NCBI RefSeq assembly: GCF_900155585.1
Contig: NZ_LT707417.1
Coordinates: 1-64,000 of the forward strand
DNA: 64,000 nucleotides
Source of the DNA: Aedoeadaptatus urinae
GTDB taxonomy: Bacteria > Bacillota > Clostridia > Tissierellales > Peptoniphilaceae
Reading direction: 5' to 3'
This document shows, piece after piece, positions 1 to 9,658 of this stretch. Both the position numbers and the translations under genes were made by a program. Under the pieces are notes generated by a model. The model was not told the origin of the DNA and searched no databases. It saw only the letters and a list, made by a program, of their open reading frames with translations. Within the stretch, counting starts at the first letter, position 1. Every line of letters begins with the position of its first letter.

Positions 1-43
1 AAATTTAAATTTAAGATTACAATTTCAACGAAATAGATCGTAA

Positions 44-2900
<2,857 letters not shown>

Positions 2901-2928
2901 AAAGAGATTGTATATGCAGAATGGTTCG

Positions 2929-3044
2929 TCCGGTGACGATAGCAAGAGTGACACACCTGTTCCCATACCGAACACAGAAGTTAAGCCTCTTAACGCCGAT
3001 GGTACTTGGTTGGTAACGACCCGGGAGAGTAGGAAATTGCCGGT
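2929..3044 (+). rRNA. rrf: 5S ribosomal RNA
   Basis: 5S rRNA lying 28 bases after the 23S gene. It has the conserved core cccataccgaacacagaagttaag and the distal gggagagtagg. The terminal helix is formed by ccggtga near 2930 and ttgccgg near 3038-3043. It is the last gene of the rRNA operon, and a terminator follows directly. Confidence 0.93.
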
Positions 3045-3054
3045 CACACAAAGA

Positions 3055-3089
3055 ACGCACGCTGATCATTTGACGGCGTGTGTTTTTTT
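3055..3089 (+). terminator. rRNA operon terminator
   Basis: An 8-bp stem (acgcacgc with gcgtgtgt, one G-U pair) is followed by seven T. It ends the rRNA operon ten bases after 5S. Confidence 0.85.
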
Positions 3090-3140
3090 GTGCCTGTAAA
3101 AGGAAAAGAAGAGTAATAACATAGAAGAGGCGAGCCTCTT

Positions 3141-3254
3141 GCCGTAGATGGCAGCCGGGCGACTCGCTTGGCTCGTTCCACCGGGCCATCCTGACATAGG
3201 ACCTACCATCCATTTTCCGTCCCTCCGGGCCGCAAAATGGGGTTAGGTCTCTAA
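3141..3254 (+). repeat. 115-bp dispersed repeat, copy 1
   Basis: Copy 1 of a repeat of about 115 bp that recurs at 4924-5038 with roughly 90% identity. It is preceded by a perfect 16-bp palindrome (aagaggc/gcctctt, 3125-3140). Within it, ccatttt and aaaatgg form a 7-bp stem in both copies while the loop differs, and tggc/ccgg pair with ccgg/gcca, so it may be a structured element. Its 3' end runs straight into a truncated 5S gene. Open frames on the reverse strand of both copies look spurious. Confidence 0.75.
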
Positions 3255-3305
3255 CGCCGATGGTACTTGGTTGGTAACGACCCGGGAGAGTAGGAAATTG
3301 CCGGT
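3252..3305 (+). pseudogene. Truncated 5S rRNA fragment
   Basis: The last ~54 bases of 5S rRNA (from taacgccgatggtac onward) are repeated here, identical to 2989-3044 of the intact gene. The first half of the gene is missing and is replaced by the end of the 115-bp repeat. The fragment cannot fold as 5S. The matching downstream terminator is also duplicated, so the unit probably arose by recombination between rRNA operon ends. Confidence 0.85.
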
Positions 3306-3315
3306 CACACAAAGA

Positions 3316-3351
3316 ACGCACGCTGATCTTAACGACGGCGTGTGTTTTTTT
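3316..3351 (+). terminator. Duplicated rRNA-type terminator
   Basis: Same 8-bp stem as at 3055-3083 with a slightly different loop, then seven T. It follows the 5S fragment. From here to the next start at 3587 I see no gene, and the only clear signal is the ribosome-binding site of the next CDS. Confidence 0.8.
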
Positions 3352-3586
3352 GTGCCCTGAATTGTGAAATGGCAGTCTTATCTTTGCGTACATCACCCCG
3401 TTGACGAGTCGTGCTTTTGTTTTTCTTCTCCGCCTTATGGCTTGGGATTCCGTTGCCGAGCATGGCATTATTTTATTCGAAAAAAGTATAAAAACAGGCA
3501 GGAAAAGCTAGACATTGCAAGGGAAAGAGTGTATGATTACGGGTAAGTTTATTTAAACAAAGTGATAAAGAATAAAGGAGGTTTAA

Positions 3587-4924
3587 ATGAAGGACAATAA
3601 GTTTACATCGACTTGGGGCTTCATACTGACCACCGTCGGCTCGGCGGTAGGCATGGCAAATGTGTGGGGCTTTCCTTATAAGCTGGCAGCCAACGGCGGA
3701 GGCGCATTTTTAGTCGTCTATTTATTTTTTATCGCTATCTTCGCCTACTTCGGTCTGTCCGCCGAGTACGCCGCGGGCCGGTACTCCGAAACGGGGACCC
3801 TGGGCTCCTACGAAAAAGCCTGGTCCCACAGAAATCTGTCTAAGGTCGGAAAAGCTGTCGGCGTGCTACCTCTTTTAGGTTCTATCTGTATCGCCATCGG
3901 CTACGCTGTCATTATTTCTTATGTATTAAAATCCCTTTTCCAAAGCTTGAGCGGAAGTCTAATGACCGTGGATTCGGAGGCTTGGTTCGCATCCTTTTCG
4001 GGCCAAAACTTCAGCGTCATCCCCTTCCACTTTATCGTCATCGTCCTGACCCTATTGACCTGTGTCAGTGGGGCTCAGTCCATTGAAAAGGCAAATAAAA
4101 TTATGATGCCGATGTTCTTCGTTCTGTTCGTCATCTTGGCATGTCGTGTGGCCTTCCTACCCAATGCCGTTGAAGGGTACAAATTTATGTTTACGCCGGA
4201 TTGGAAAAAGCTTCTGGATCCGCAAGTACTTGTAACAGCCATGGGGCAAGCCTTCTTCTCCCTGTCAATCACGGGGAGCGGGATGCTGGTCTGCGGCGCT
4301 TATCTGAACAAGGACGAAGACATTGTGGGAGGGGCCAAGCAAACGGGGCTCTTCGACACCATTGCGGCCATGGTTGCGGCCCTCGTTATGATCCCGGCCC
4401 TCTTTTCCTTCAGCGAAAATCCCGAAGGCGGTCCCGGGCTCTTGTTCGTGACCCTGCCCACGATTCTTCAACACATGACGGGGGGTAGAATCTTTGCCAT
4501 CGCCCTGTACCTGGCCGTGCTCTTTGGCGGGATCTCTTCCCTGCAAAATATGTTTGAGGTCGTTTGCGAGTCCATTCTCCATCAATTTAAAAATTTAAAT
4601 CGAAAGACCGTGTTGATCCTCATCGGCCTCGCCTCCTTTATCCCCGGCATCTTTATGGAACCCATCGGCGGCGTCGACGGCGCCATCTTAGGCGGCTGGG
4701 GACCCTGGATGGATCTCGTGTCCATCTACATCATTCCCCTGGGCGCCACCCTCGGAGCCATCTCCTGGTTCTGGATTATGGATGCCGACGCCCTCATCGA
4801 CGAGATCAACTCGGGCAGCAAGGTAAAACGCAGCAAGAGATGGTACTACCTGGGCAAGTTTATTTATGTACCCATGGCGATCATTCTGTGCTTCATCGCC
4901 CTGTACTTTAGAATCGCCTTCTAG
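3587..4924 (+). CDS. Neurotransmitter:sodium symporter (NSS) family transporter
   Basis: Sodium-coupled amino-acid or related solute importer of the inner membrane, 445 residues, a usual length for bacterial NSS proteins of the MhsT/TnaT type. The N-terminal TM1 signature is present: GSAVGMANVWGFPYK near residues 17-31, with the unwound helix that binds Na+ and substrate, followed by NGGGAF. About eleven to twelve hydrophobic segments follow. The start is fixed by an aaaggagg sequence nine bases upstream. It stands alone between the rRNA operon end and the second 115-bp repeat, which begins at its stop codon. The substrate cannot be read from the sequence. Confidence 0.9.
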   Translation: MKDNKFTSTWGFILTTVGSAVGMANVWGFPYKLAANGGGAFLVVYLFFIAIFAYFGLSAEYAAGRYSETGTLGSYEKAWSHRNLSKVGKAVGVLPLLGSICIAIGYAVIISYVLKSLFQSLSGSLMTVDSEAWFASFSGQNFSVIPFHFIVIVLTLLTCVSGAQSIEKANKIMMPMFFVLFVILACRVAFLPNAVEGYKFMFTPDWKKLLDPQVLVTAMGQAFFSLSITGSGMLVCGAYLNKDEDIVGGAKQTGLFDTIAAMVAALVMIPALFSFSENPEGGPGLLFVTLPTILQHMTGGRIFAIALYLAVLFGGISSLQNMFEVVCESILHQFKNLNRKTVLILIGLASFIPGIFMEPIGGVDGAILGGWGPWMDLVSIYIIPLGATLGAISWFWIMDADALIDEINSGSKVKRSKRWYYLGKFIYVPMAIILCFIALYFRIAF

Positions 4925-5038
4925 CCGTAGATGGCAACCGGGCGACTCGCTCGGCTCGTCCCGCCGGGCCATCCTGACATAGGACCTACCAACCATTTTC
5001 TCGTCCCTTCGGTCCGAAAAATGGGGTTAGGTCTCTAA
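4924..5038 (+). repeat. 115-bp dispersed repeat, copy 2
   Basis: Second copy of the repeat at 3141-3254. It starts at the last base of the upstream stop codon and keeps the ccatttt/aaaatgg stem and the gacataggacctacca and ggttaggtctctaa blocks. No 5S sequence is attached here, so the repeat is an independent unit. Confidence 0.75.
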
Positions 5039-5077
5039 GAGAAATAAATTTTTAATCACAACGGAATAAATGAAATG

Positions 5078-5110
5078 AACTGTCGAGGACTATACCCTCG
5101 GCAGTTTTTT
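5078..5110 (+). terminator. Intrinsic terminator
   Basis: A stem of about 11 bp (aactgtcgagg/cctcggcagtt, with one mismatch) is followed by six T. It probably ends the transcript of the NSS transporter. Confidence 0.85.
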
Positions 5111-5130
5111 AATGGAAAAGTTTCGAATAA

Positions 5131-5172
5131 GAAAACACGGCTCCTTGCAAAGATGCAATAAGCCGTGATTTT
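5131..5172 (-). terminator. Terminator of the minus-strand XRE/DUF2975 operon
   Basis: The inverted repeat cacggct/agccgtg, extended by ttgca/tgcaa, is followed by a T-rich tract when read on the minus strand. It lies just after the stop of the 5197-5682 gene. Confidence 0.75.
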
Positions 5173-5196
5173 TCGGTCATATGAATTTGAAAGGTC

Positions 5197-5682
5197 TTAG
5201 CTGTCGTAGACCAGATACATAATCAGCAAATTCTCCTCATCCACGACAAGGGCGTCGTAGTTGGAAATAGCATCTCCCGCCGCATCCGGGGAGCGGTCCA
5301 CATAATAGTAGCGGCACTTGGGAAACGACAGGGCGGGATCTTTTATGGCCGGCTGCTCTTCCTTCGCCCATTTCAGCGCCGAGACCACATTCCCTCCGAT
5401 CTCGCTGTCGGCGGAAAAAGCCTTCGCCTTTTTCAAATCTTTATTTAGCCGGGCCATGTCCTCGTCATTCAACTTGTAAATCGCATAGCTTACGCCGTCG
5501 CCGAGAAAATCCGGCGGCTTTTTTACGGCGTCTATGCACATAGCCCGCCTCGTGACGTGAGTACCAAAGGCGGCGTTCATGGCCTTGATCGTACGGGGCG
5601 TGGCGTCGGAGAAAATAAGAATCGCCGCAAGGCCCACGCAAAAGAGGGCGCCTAAAGCCTTCAAGCCCTTAGTCCGCGTCAT
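5197..5682 (-). CDS. Membrane-anchored hypothetical protein
   Basis: Not recognised. 161 residues from the start chosen here (MTRTKGLKA), which has an aaggag sequence 9 bases upstream; a longer frame exists but lacks a better site. One N-terminal hydrophobic segment (about residues 7-24) looks like a signal anchor. The remainder is soluble with an alternating charged pattern and should lie outside the membrane. The start lies inside the end of the upstream XRE gene (overlap 14 bases), so the two are probably translationally coupled in one operon with the DUF2975 protein. Confidence 0.6.
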   Translation of the reverse strand: MTRTKGLKALGALFCVGLAAILIFSDATPRTIKAMNAAFGTHVTRRAMCIDAVKKPPDFLGDGVSYAIYKLNDEDMARLNKDLKKAKAFSADSEIGGNVVSALKWAKEEQPAIKDPALSFPKCRYYYVDRSPDAAGDAISNYDALVVDEENLLIMYLVYDS

Positions 5683-5890
5683 GGTCATCATCTCCTTCGT
5701 AGCGCAAAATATCTCCCGGCTGACAATCAAGGGCCCGACAAATGGCCTCCAGGGTGGAAAAGCGAATGGCCTTGGCCTTTCCGGTCTTTAAAATGGACAG
5801 ATTGGGCAGGCTCACATTCACCGCCCGGGACAATTCCGTCAGGCTCATCTTTCGTTTGGCGAGCATAATATCTAAATCCACACAAATCAT
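5669..5890 (-). CDS. Small XRE-type (Cro/CI, HTH_26-like) transcriptional regulator
   Basis: 73-residue protein that is almost entirely one helix-turn-helix domain: DLDIMLAKRKMSLTELS, then the recognition helix region VNVSLPNLSILKTG, then FSTLEAICRALDCQPGDIL. This is the YozG-like family usually found next to DUF2975 membrane proteins. The ATG at 5890 is preferred because gagg lies six bases upstream; the longer frame starts with TTG. It starts right after the stop of the DUF2975 gene. Autoregulation of the operon is likely from family behaviour but is not shown by the sequence. Confidence 0.85.
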   Translation of the reverse strand: MICVDLDIMLAKRKMSLTELSRAVNVSLPNLSILKTGKAKAIRFSTLEAICRALDCQPGDILRYEGDDDHDAD

Positions 5891-5898
5891 GGCGCACC

Positions 5899-6381
5899 TC
5901 AAATGGTCAGGTCGTTTTCTTCCCGCAGACGGCGGCCCTCATCCACCACATCGGCCAGGAGAAAAAAGAAGAGCGCCGCCGCCCCGAGGAGCAGGTCGAG
6001 GAGAAAGAAGAGCAGAAAGAGGGCGGCCAGCTGCACGTTCACGGCCAGGTAAATGGCGAGAAGCAAAAAGCTTCCCCCGGCGCCTAAAAAGCACAGGCCC
6101 ACCCGCTCCAAGCCGCGGACCATGGCCGGGGTGAATAGGCGGCCCTTGGCGTATAAAAACGTGGTGTATAGGCCCAGGGCCAACCCCGCGAGAAGAAAGA
6201 CGCCGCTTGCTCCCCAAAAGGCGAGGCTCGCGGGAATCAAGGGCAGGTAGATGGTAAAGGTGGCATCCTTCAGCACCCACGCTTTCACTAAAGCCGATCC
6301 GATGATGGCGAAAAAGGCGCTCACGGAAAGGATGGCCGCCGCCAAGACGACGGCGATAATTGTGGTTTGTAATCGTTTCAT
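5899..6381 (-). CDS. DUF2975 family membrane protein
   Basis: 160-residue protein with four hydrophobic segments (about residues 8-30, 46-72, 95-115, 120-142) and a short charged C-terminus, the layout of DUF2975 proteins. The start has aggaggtcgat directly upstream. It is the first gene of a three-gene minus-strand operon (DUF2975, XRE regulator, anchored protein) with its own promoter. The DUF2975/XRE pair is common in Firmicutes and is thought to sense membrane or cell-surface state; that role is inference. Confidence 0.8.
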   Translation of the reverse strand: MKRLQTTIIAVVLAAAILSVSAFFAIIGSALVKAWVLKDATFTIYLPLIPASLAFWGASGVFLLAGLALGLYTTFLYAKGRLFTPAMVRGLERVGLCFLGAGGSFLLLAIYLAVNVQLAALFLLFFLLDLLLGAAALFFFLLADVVDEGRRLREENDLTI

Positions 6382-6398
6382 ATCGACCTCCTGCTTTT

Positions 6399-6426
6399 AT
6401 TATACCCGAGATTTAACGATAAACAA
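6399..6426 (-). promoter_or_regulatory. Promoter of the DUF2975 operon
   Basis: On the minus strand TTGTTT (6421-6426) and a consensus TATAAT (6399-6404) are separated by 16 bases. The start codon lies 18 bases beyond the -10. Confidence 0.7.
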
Positions 6427-6433
6427 TAAATAA

Positions 6434-6790
6434 TTAGCGAAAAAAGTAAAGAAGTGACGAAGAATTCGATATGAGGAAGGAAAAGAAAGACTTGAACGGA
6501 AAAATCTTGGGGAAAAATCGCCGTAGAGAACGAGGCGATGAAGGCGATGGCAGAACGAGGGCGGAAGATGATCGAGAAAAAATCGGAAGAAGATCGTAGA
6601 GAGAAAACGAGAGAAGACGAAAAAGAATATTTCGGAACAAGATCGAGAAGAATTGAAAGAAGGTCGAAGAGAAAAATCGGAAGCAGATCGAGAAGAAAAT
6701 TTCGAAAAAGCATAGGTTGTAAAGAAAACACGCCTGAAAAGCCCGAAACCAAGCCGAAAATACGCATTGAAAATAAATCTCAAAAAGTTT
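6434..6790. repeat. Purine-rich degenerate repeat tract
   Basis: About 350 bases where the plus strand is strongly enriched in A and G. Units such as agatcgagaagaa and aaaaatcggaag(a/c)agatcg recur two or more times, so the tract looks like a decayed tandem repeat. A 96-residue frame (6538-6828) of mainly R, K, E and S has only a weak ribosome-binding site and is probably not a gene. The stretch separates the minus-strand operon from the flavodoxin promoter. Confidence 0.6.
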
Positions 6791-6800
6791 CGAAAATGCC

Positions 6801-6829
6801 TTGCAAAAATTCGAAGGGACGATTATAAT
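6801..6829 (+). promoter_or_regulatory. Promoter of the flavodoxin operon
   Basis: TTGCAA (6801-6806), 17-base spacer, TATAAT (6824-6829). This close match to the sigma-A consensus implies a 5' leader of about 110 bases before the flavodoxin start at 6945. Confidence 0.8.
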
Positions 6830-6865
6830 AACAGATGTAAACGATATGAATTATCAAATCATTCT

Positions 6866-6927
6866 TTGCGGTACATATCAGGTGATTCTGTCGTTTATGC
6901 CAATGCGTGCAGCGTGAAGTGCCGCAA
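6866..6927 (+). ncRNA. Candidate structured 5' leader of the flavodoxin operon
   Basis: ttgcggtac (6866-6874) pairs with gtgccgcaa (6919-6927) over nine positions, enclosing 44 bases and ending six bases before the Shine-Dalgarno sequence. This could be a riboswitch-like or protein-binding leader. I could not match it to a known class by eye, and no terminator is obvious, so any control would more likely act on translation. Confidence 0.4.
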
Positions 6928-6944
6928 GGTAGAAAGGAGGGAAT

Positions 6945-7364
6945 TTGATACCTGTCATTTACTGGTCGGGGACCGGCAACACCGAAGCCATGGCGAAGGC
7001 AGTCGCCAAGGGCTTGGAAGCAGCCGGTCAGGAAGCTTCGTTAATCGAAGCCGCCGACGCAACAGAGGCCAACGTCAAGGATGCAGACAGGATCGCATTC
7101 GGTTGTCCGGCTATGGGTGCAGAAGAGCTGGAAGAATCGACCATGCGTCCTTTGATGGATGAAGTAAATCCTCTGTTGAAAGGAAAATATGTGCTACTGT
7201 TTGGCTCCTACGATTGGGCGGAGGGCGAATGGATGGAAACCTGGGAGGACGAAGTTCGAGGACTTTCCCCCGCCTATGTCGCCACCGTCATTTGTAAAGG
7301 CGAGCCGGATGCAGACGGCTTGAAGGAGTGCGAAGACAGTGCTCGCGCATTATGTGAAGCGTAA
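6945..7364 (+). CDS. Flavodoxin
   Basis: 139-residue FMN-binding electron-transfer protein of the short-chain flavodoxin fold. The FMN phosphate loop SGTGNTEAMA lies at residues 8-17. GCPAMGAEELEES near 54-66 is the second loop, and GSYDWAEGEWMETW holds the aromatic residues near the isoalloxazine ring. The start is TTG, fixed by aaaggaggga upstream; no ATG gives a full N-terminus. The next gene (DUF3793) overlaps its 3' end, so the two are co-translated. Flavodoxin probably replaces ferredoxin under iron limitation, as in other anaerobes (inference). Confidence 0.9.
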   Translation: MIPVIYWSGTGNTEAMAKAVAKGLEAAGQEASLIEAADATEANVKDADRIAFGCPAMGAEELEESTMRPLMDEVNPLLKGKYVLLFGSYDWAEGEWMETWEDEVRGLSPAYVATVICKGEPDADGLKECEDSARALCEA

Positions 7365-7932
7365 ACTCAATGACTCCACGGTTCGTTACCTCAATCAATG
7401 CAACTCATGTAATGATCGAGACTATTTAGAAGCTATACTTAAAGCCTATACGGCGCCCACGGTTTTTTGCGGAAAAACGGGAACTCTGGTTAACTTAGTC
7501 AATCCATCGAGAGATCTTTCCCGATGCTGGGCACGGGATGAAAGCATCAAGCATGTCGTACCCCTTGCACATGCCGAGCTGAGAAATCCCAAAGGTAGCT
7601 TGCTTCTATACTTTTACGACAAAAAAAGACTTGAACACAGACTTACTGACCGAAGATGCCGAGCTTTTTTAAAGAATCGCGGCTATAAATACGCCACTGT
7701 GGACGAAGCCATTGCGGAATTAAAAACACGGTTTTTAATTGGCTGTCCCGACGAAATAGGCATCTTTCTCGGTTATCCCGTCTCCGACGTGGAAGCCTTT
7801 AGCCAGAGGCGACACCATCGATTCGTCGGTTACTGGAAATGCTATGAAAACATCTTGCTATCGAAAGTGCGCTTTTTCTTATTTGACTTAGCGAAATATT
7901 TTGTCATGAATAAAGCGATGCAAGAATACTAA
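7339..7932 (+). CDS. DUF3793 family protein
   Basis: 197-residue protein of unknown function. It is assigned to DUF3793 by the C-terminal signature IGCPDEIGIFLGYPVSDVEAF (written here split: IGCPDEIGIF, LGYPVSDVEAF) followed by VGYWKCYEN. An N-terminal TAPTVFCGKTGTLVN block is also typical. The start is GTG, inside the end of the flavodoxin gene with aaggag 11 bases upstream; a later GTG at 7354 is possible. Family members are often beside flavodoxin genes in anaerobes, and iron- or redox-related work has been suggested only from that context. Confidence 0.8.
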   Translation: MLAHYVKRKLNDSTVRYLNQCNSCNDRDYLEAILKAYTAPTVFCGKTGTLVNLVNPSRDLSRCWARDESIKHVVPLAHAELRNPKGSLLLYFYDKKRLEHRLTDRRCRAFLKNRGYKYATVDEAIAELKTRFLIGCPDEIGIFLGYPVSDVEAFSQRRHHRFVGYWKCYENILLSKVRFFLFDLAKYFVMNKAMQEY

Positions 7933-7964
7933 AATAATGACACCTTCCTATATTCTGAATGAAA

Positions 7965-7987
7965 GCGGACGCTGAGGCGTCCGTTTT
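7965..7987 (+). terminator. Terminator of the flavodoxin-DUF3793 operon
   Basis: The stem cggacgc/gcgtccg has a three-base loop and is followed by seven T. Confidence 0.85.
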
Positions 7988-8021
7988 TTTGCGCAAAAAA
8001 CCCGCGTCGTGCGCGGGAGAA

Positions 8022-8534
8022 TTAATCTTTCTTTTTGAAAAGAGAATAGAGAACGACCACAGGGCCGATGACATAAAGAGCCGGGAGCGCCACGAGGCGA
8101 AAGAAATTAAGTTCCAAATGATCCAAACGGTCGCCGGTGTATTTATAGGCTTGAGGAAAGGCCACGGTGGCGAGGATGAAGTAAAGGGTGAGGGGCATTA
8201 AGGCCGCGGATGTGGGGCTTTTGTGGAAAAGGGCGTCGGCAAGGATAAAATAGTAGACGAGAAAAAAGAACAGGCCGATGGCGTAGGCGAGGATTGTCAC
8301 AAAGGTATCGCTAAGGGGAGAAGGTTCTTCTTTCTTCGAATCATCTTCTCCGATGAAATAGGCCATGTCCACGGAAAATACCTCCGCCAACTCCCTGAGA
8401 TTAGTCATGGTCGGCTGCGCTTGATCCGTTTCCCATTTGGACACGGCCTGGCGGGTGACGCCGAGCTTTTCCGCCAAGTCCTCCTGAGAAAGCTCCATGG
8501 CCTTTCGCTTTGCTTTTATTTTTTCACCATACAT
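8022..8534 (-). CDS. XRE-family regulator with C-terminal membrane domain
   Basis: 170-residue protein. Residues 1-60 form a Cro/CI helix-turn-helix (LSQEDLAEKLGVTRQAVSKWE). After a short acidic linker, three to four hydrophobic segments span residues 80-165. Such membrane-tethered XRE proteins are common in Firmicutes and are thought to sense envelope or ligand signals directly. The start at 8534 has aaggag eight bases upstream; the longer open frame is non-coding leader. It is monocistronic and convergent with DUF3793. Confidence 0.8.
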   Translation of the reverse strand: MYGEKIKAKRKAMELSQEDLAEKLGVTRQAVSKWETDQAQPTMTNLRELAEVFSVDMAYFIGEDDSKKEEPSPLSDTFVTILAYAIGLFFFLVYYFILADALFHKSPTSAALMPLTLYFILATVAFPQAYKYTGDRLDHLELNFFRLVALPALYVIGPVVVLYSLFKKKD

Positions 8535-8699
8535 AAGAAACTCCTTCTTGATTCGTGTTTTCCTGAATTCACTGTAACAAAAAGAAGAATAGAGCACAAG
8601 CAACCGGGGCGCAACTTTCGGTTGCGGCGAAGGATTTCTGCGAAATTTTATTAAAATCTTCGGAAAAGACATTTTCAGCAAAAAAATTCAAAAAAAGAG

Positions 8700-8728
8700 T
8701 TGACACTGTATTAAGACGGCGATACAAT
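8700..8728 (+). promoter_or_regulatory. Promoter of the twin ABC/GntR operon
   Basis: TTGACA (8700-8705), 17-base spacer, TACAAT (8723-8728). This is a near-perfect sigma-A promoter with an operator-like repeat immediately downstream. Confidence 0.85.
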
Positions 8729-8730
8729 AT

Positions 8731-8756
8731 GACTGTATTAAGGAAGTGGTACAGTC
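8731..8756 (+). promoter_or_regulatory. Probable YtrA/GntR operator
   Basis: The inverted repeat gactgta...tacagtc spans 26 bases between the -10 box and the ribosome-binding site. The left half (actgtattaag) also occurs once within the promoter spacer (8704-8714). A similar right half (aagtagtacaga) lies just before the GntR gene near 10385. The position suggests repression by the GntR protein encoded in this operon. Confidence 0.55.
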
Positions 8757-8770
8757 GAAAGGAGGGAATG

Positions 8771-9658
8771 ATGGATTTACTTGATGTGGCGTCCTTAACC
8801 AAAGACTATGGAAACGGAAGGGGACTTTTCAATTTTTCGATGCATTTAAATGCGGGCGACATTGTCGGCCTCATCGGCGTAAACGGCGCGGGGAAAACCA
8901 CCTTGTTGAATATCTTATCCGGACAAATTCATGCCGATTTCGGAAAAATATGCTACGAAGGCGAAGAAGTCACCATGGATTCACCTTGCCGGAAAAAGTT
9001 CGGCATTTCCGTGGAGCCGAATTTTTATGAGTATTTGACCGCTTATGAAAATTTGGAATCCATTTTGTACTTAAATGGAATAAGGCGTGCAGAGGAAATG
9101 AACAATGAAATCAAGCGTGTGTTGAATACAGTTGGTTTGGAAGGGGTGGAGAAAAAGAAGATTAAAGAATTTTCTTTCGGAATGAAGCAGAGGCTCGGAT
9201 TTGCGCAAGCCTTGCTCAATGCCCAAACCGTGCTGCTTTTAGATGAACCTTTTGTGGGCTTGGATATTCACGGCCGCGGGATGGTAAAAAGCCTCATTCA
9301 GGAGATGGCAAAGAAGCAGAAAATGGCGGTGATTTTTTCGGACCACAACTTAGACGAAGTGAAGTCTTTATGCAATCGTCTCATTGTGATAAGAGACGGA
9401 GTCAAGCACTATGATGGGGACATTCATATTCAAAGTGCCGCGTTGTTATCTGTCGATGATGCCGAAGCCATTGAGGATGGTTATGTGAGAAAAATAGATA
9501 AGCATAGGGTGGAGGTAACGGAAGAAAATCTTAACGAGAAGTTGCACCACATAAGCGCGGTCACGACCATTTCGAGGATTGAAAAAGTAATCAACCCGCT
9601 GGAAAAACTATTAGAGGAGGGAAATGATGAAGGCACTTGTAGAGTTCGAACTGTTTAA
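8771..9658 (+). CDS. ABC transporter ATP-binding protein
   Basis: 295-residue ATPase subunit of an ABC-2 type exporter. Walker A is GVNGAGKTT near residues 33-41, the signature is SFGMKQRLG, Walker B is LLLDEPFVGLD, and the switch histidine follows in FSDHNLDE. A C-terminal extension of about 80 residues after the ATPase core matches the YtrB/bacitracin-type subfamily. The start at 8771 is chosen because ggagg lies five bases upstream; another ATG is three bases earlier. It overlaps the next permease gene by 35 bases. Confidence 0.9.
   Translation: MDLLDVASLTKDYGNGRGLFNFSMHLNAGDIVGLIGVNGAGKTTLLNILSGQIHADFGKICYEGEEVTMDSPCRKKFGISVEPNFYEYLTAYENLESILYLNGIRRAEEMNNEIKRVLNTVGLEGVEKKKIKEFSFGMKQRLGFAQALLNAQTVLLLDEPFVGLDIHGRGMVKSLIQEMAKKQKMAVIFSDHNLDEVKSLCNRLIVIRDGVKHYDGDIHIQSAALLSVDDAEAIEDGYVRKIDKHRVEVTEENLNEKLHHISAVTTISRIEKVINPLEKLLEEGNDEGTCRVRTV

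Noticed and set aside
6538-6828. 96-residue Arg/Lys/Glu frame
   Set aside because: It follows from the purine bias of the tract, with a poorly spaced ribosome-binding site and no recognisable fold.
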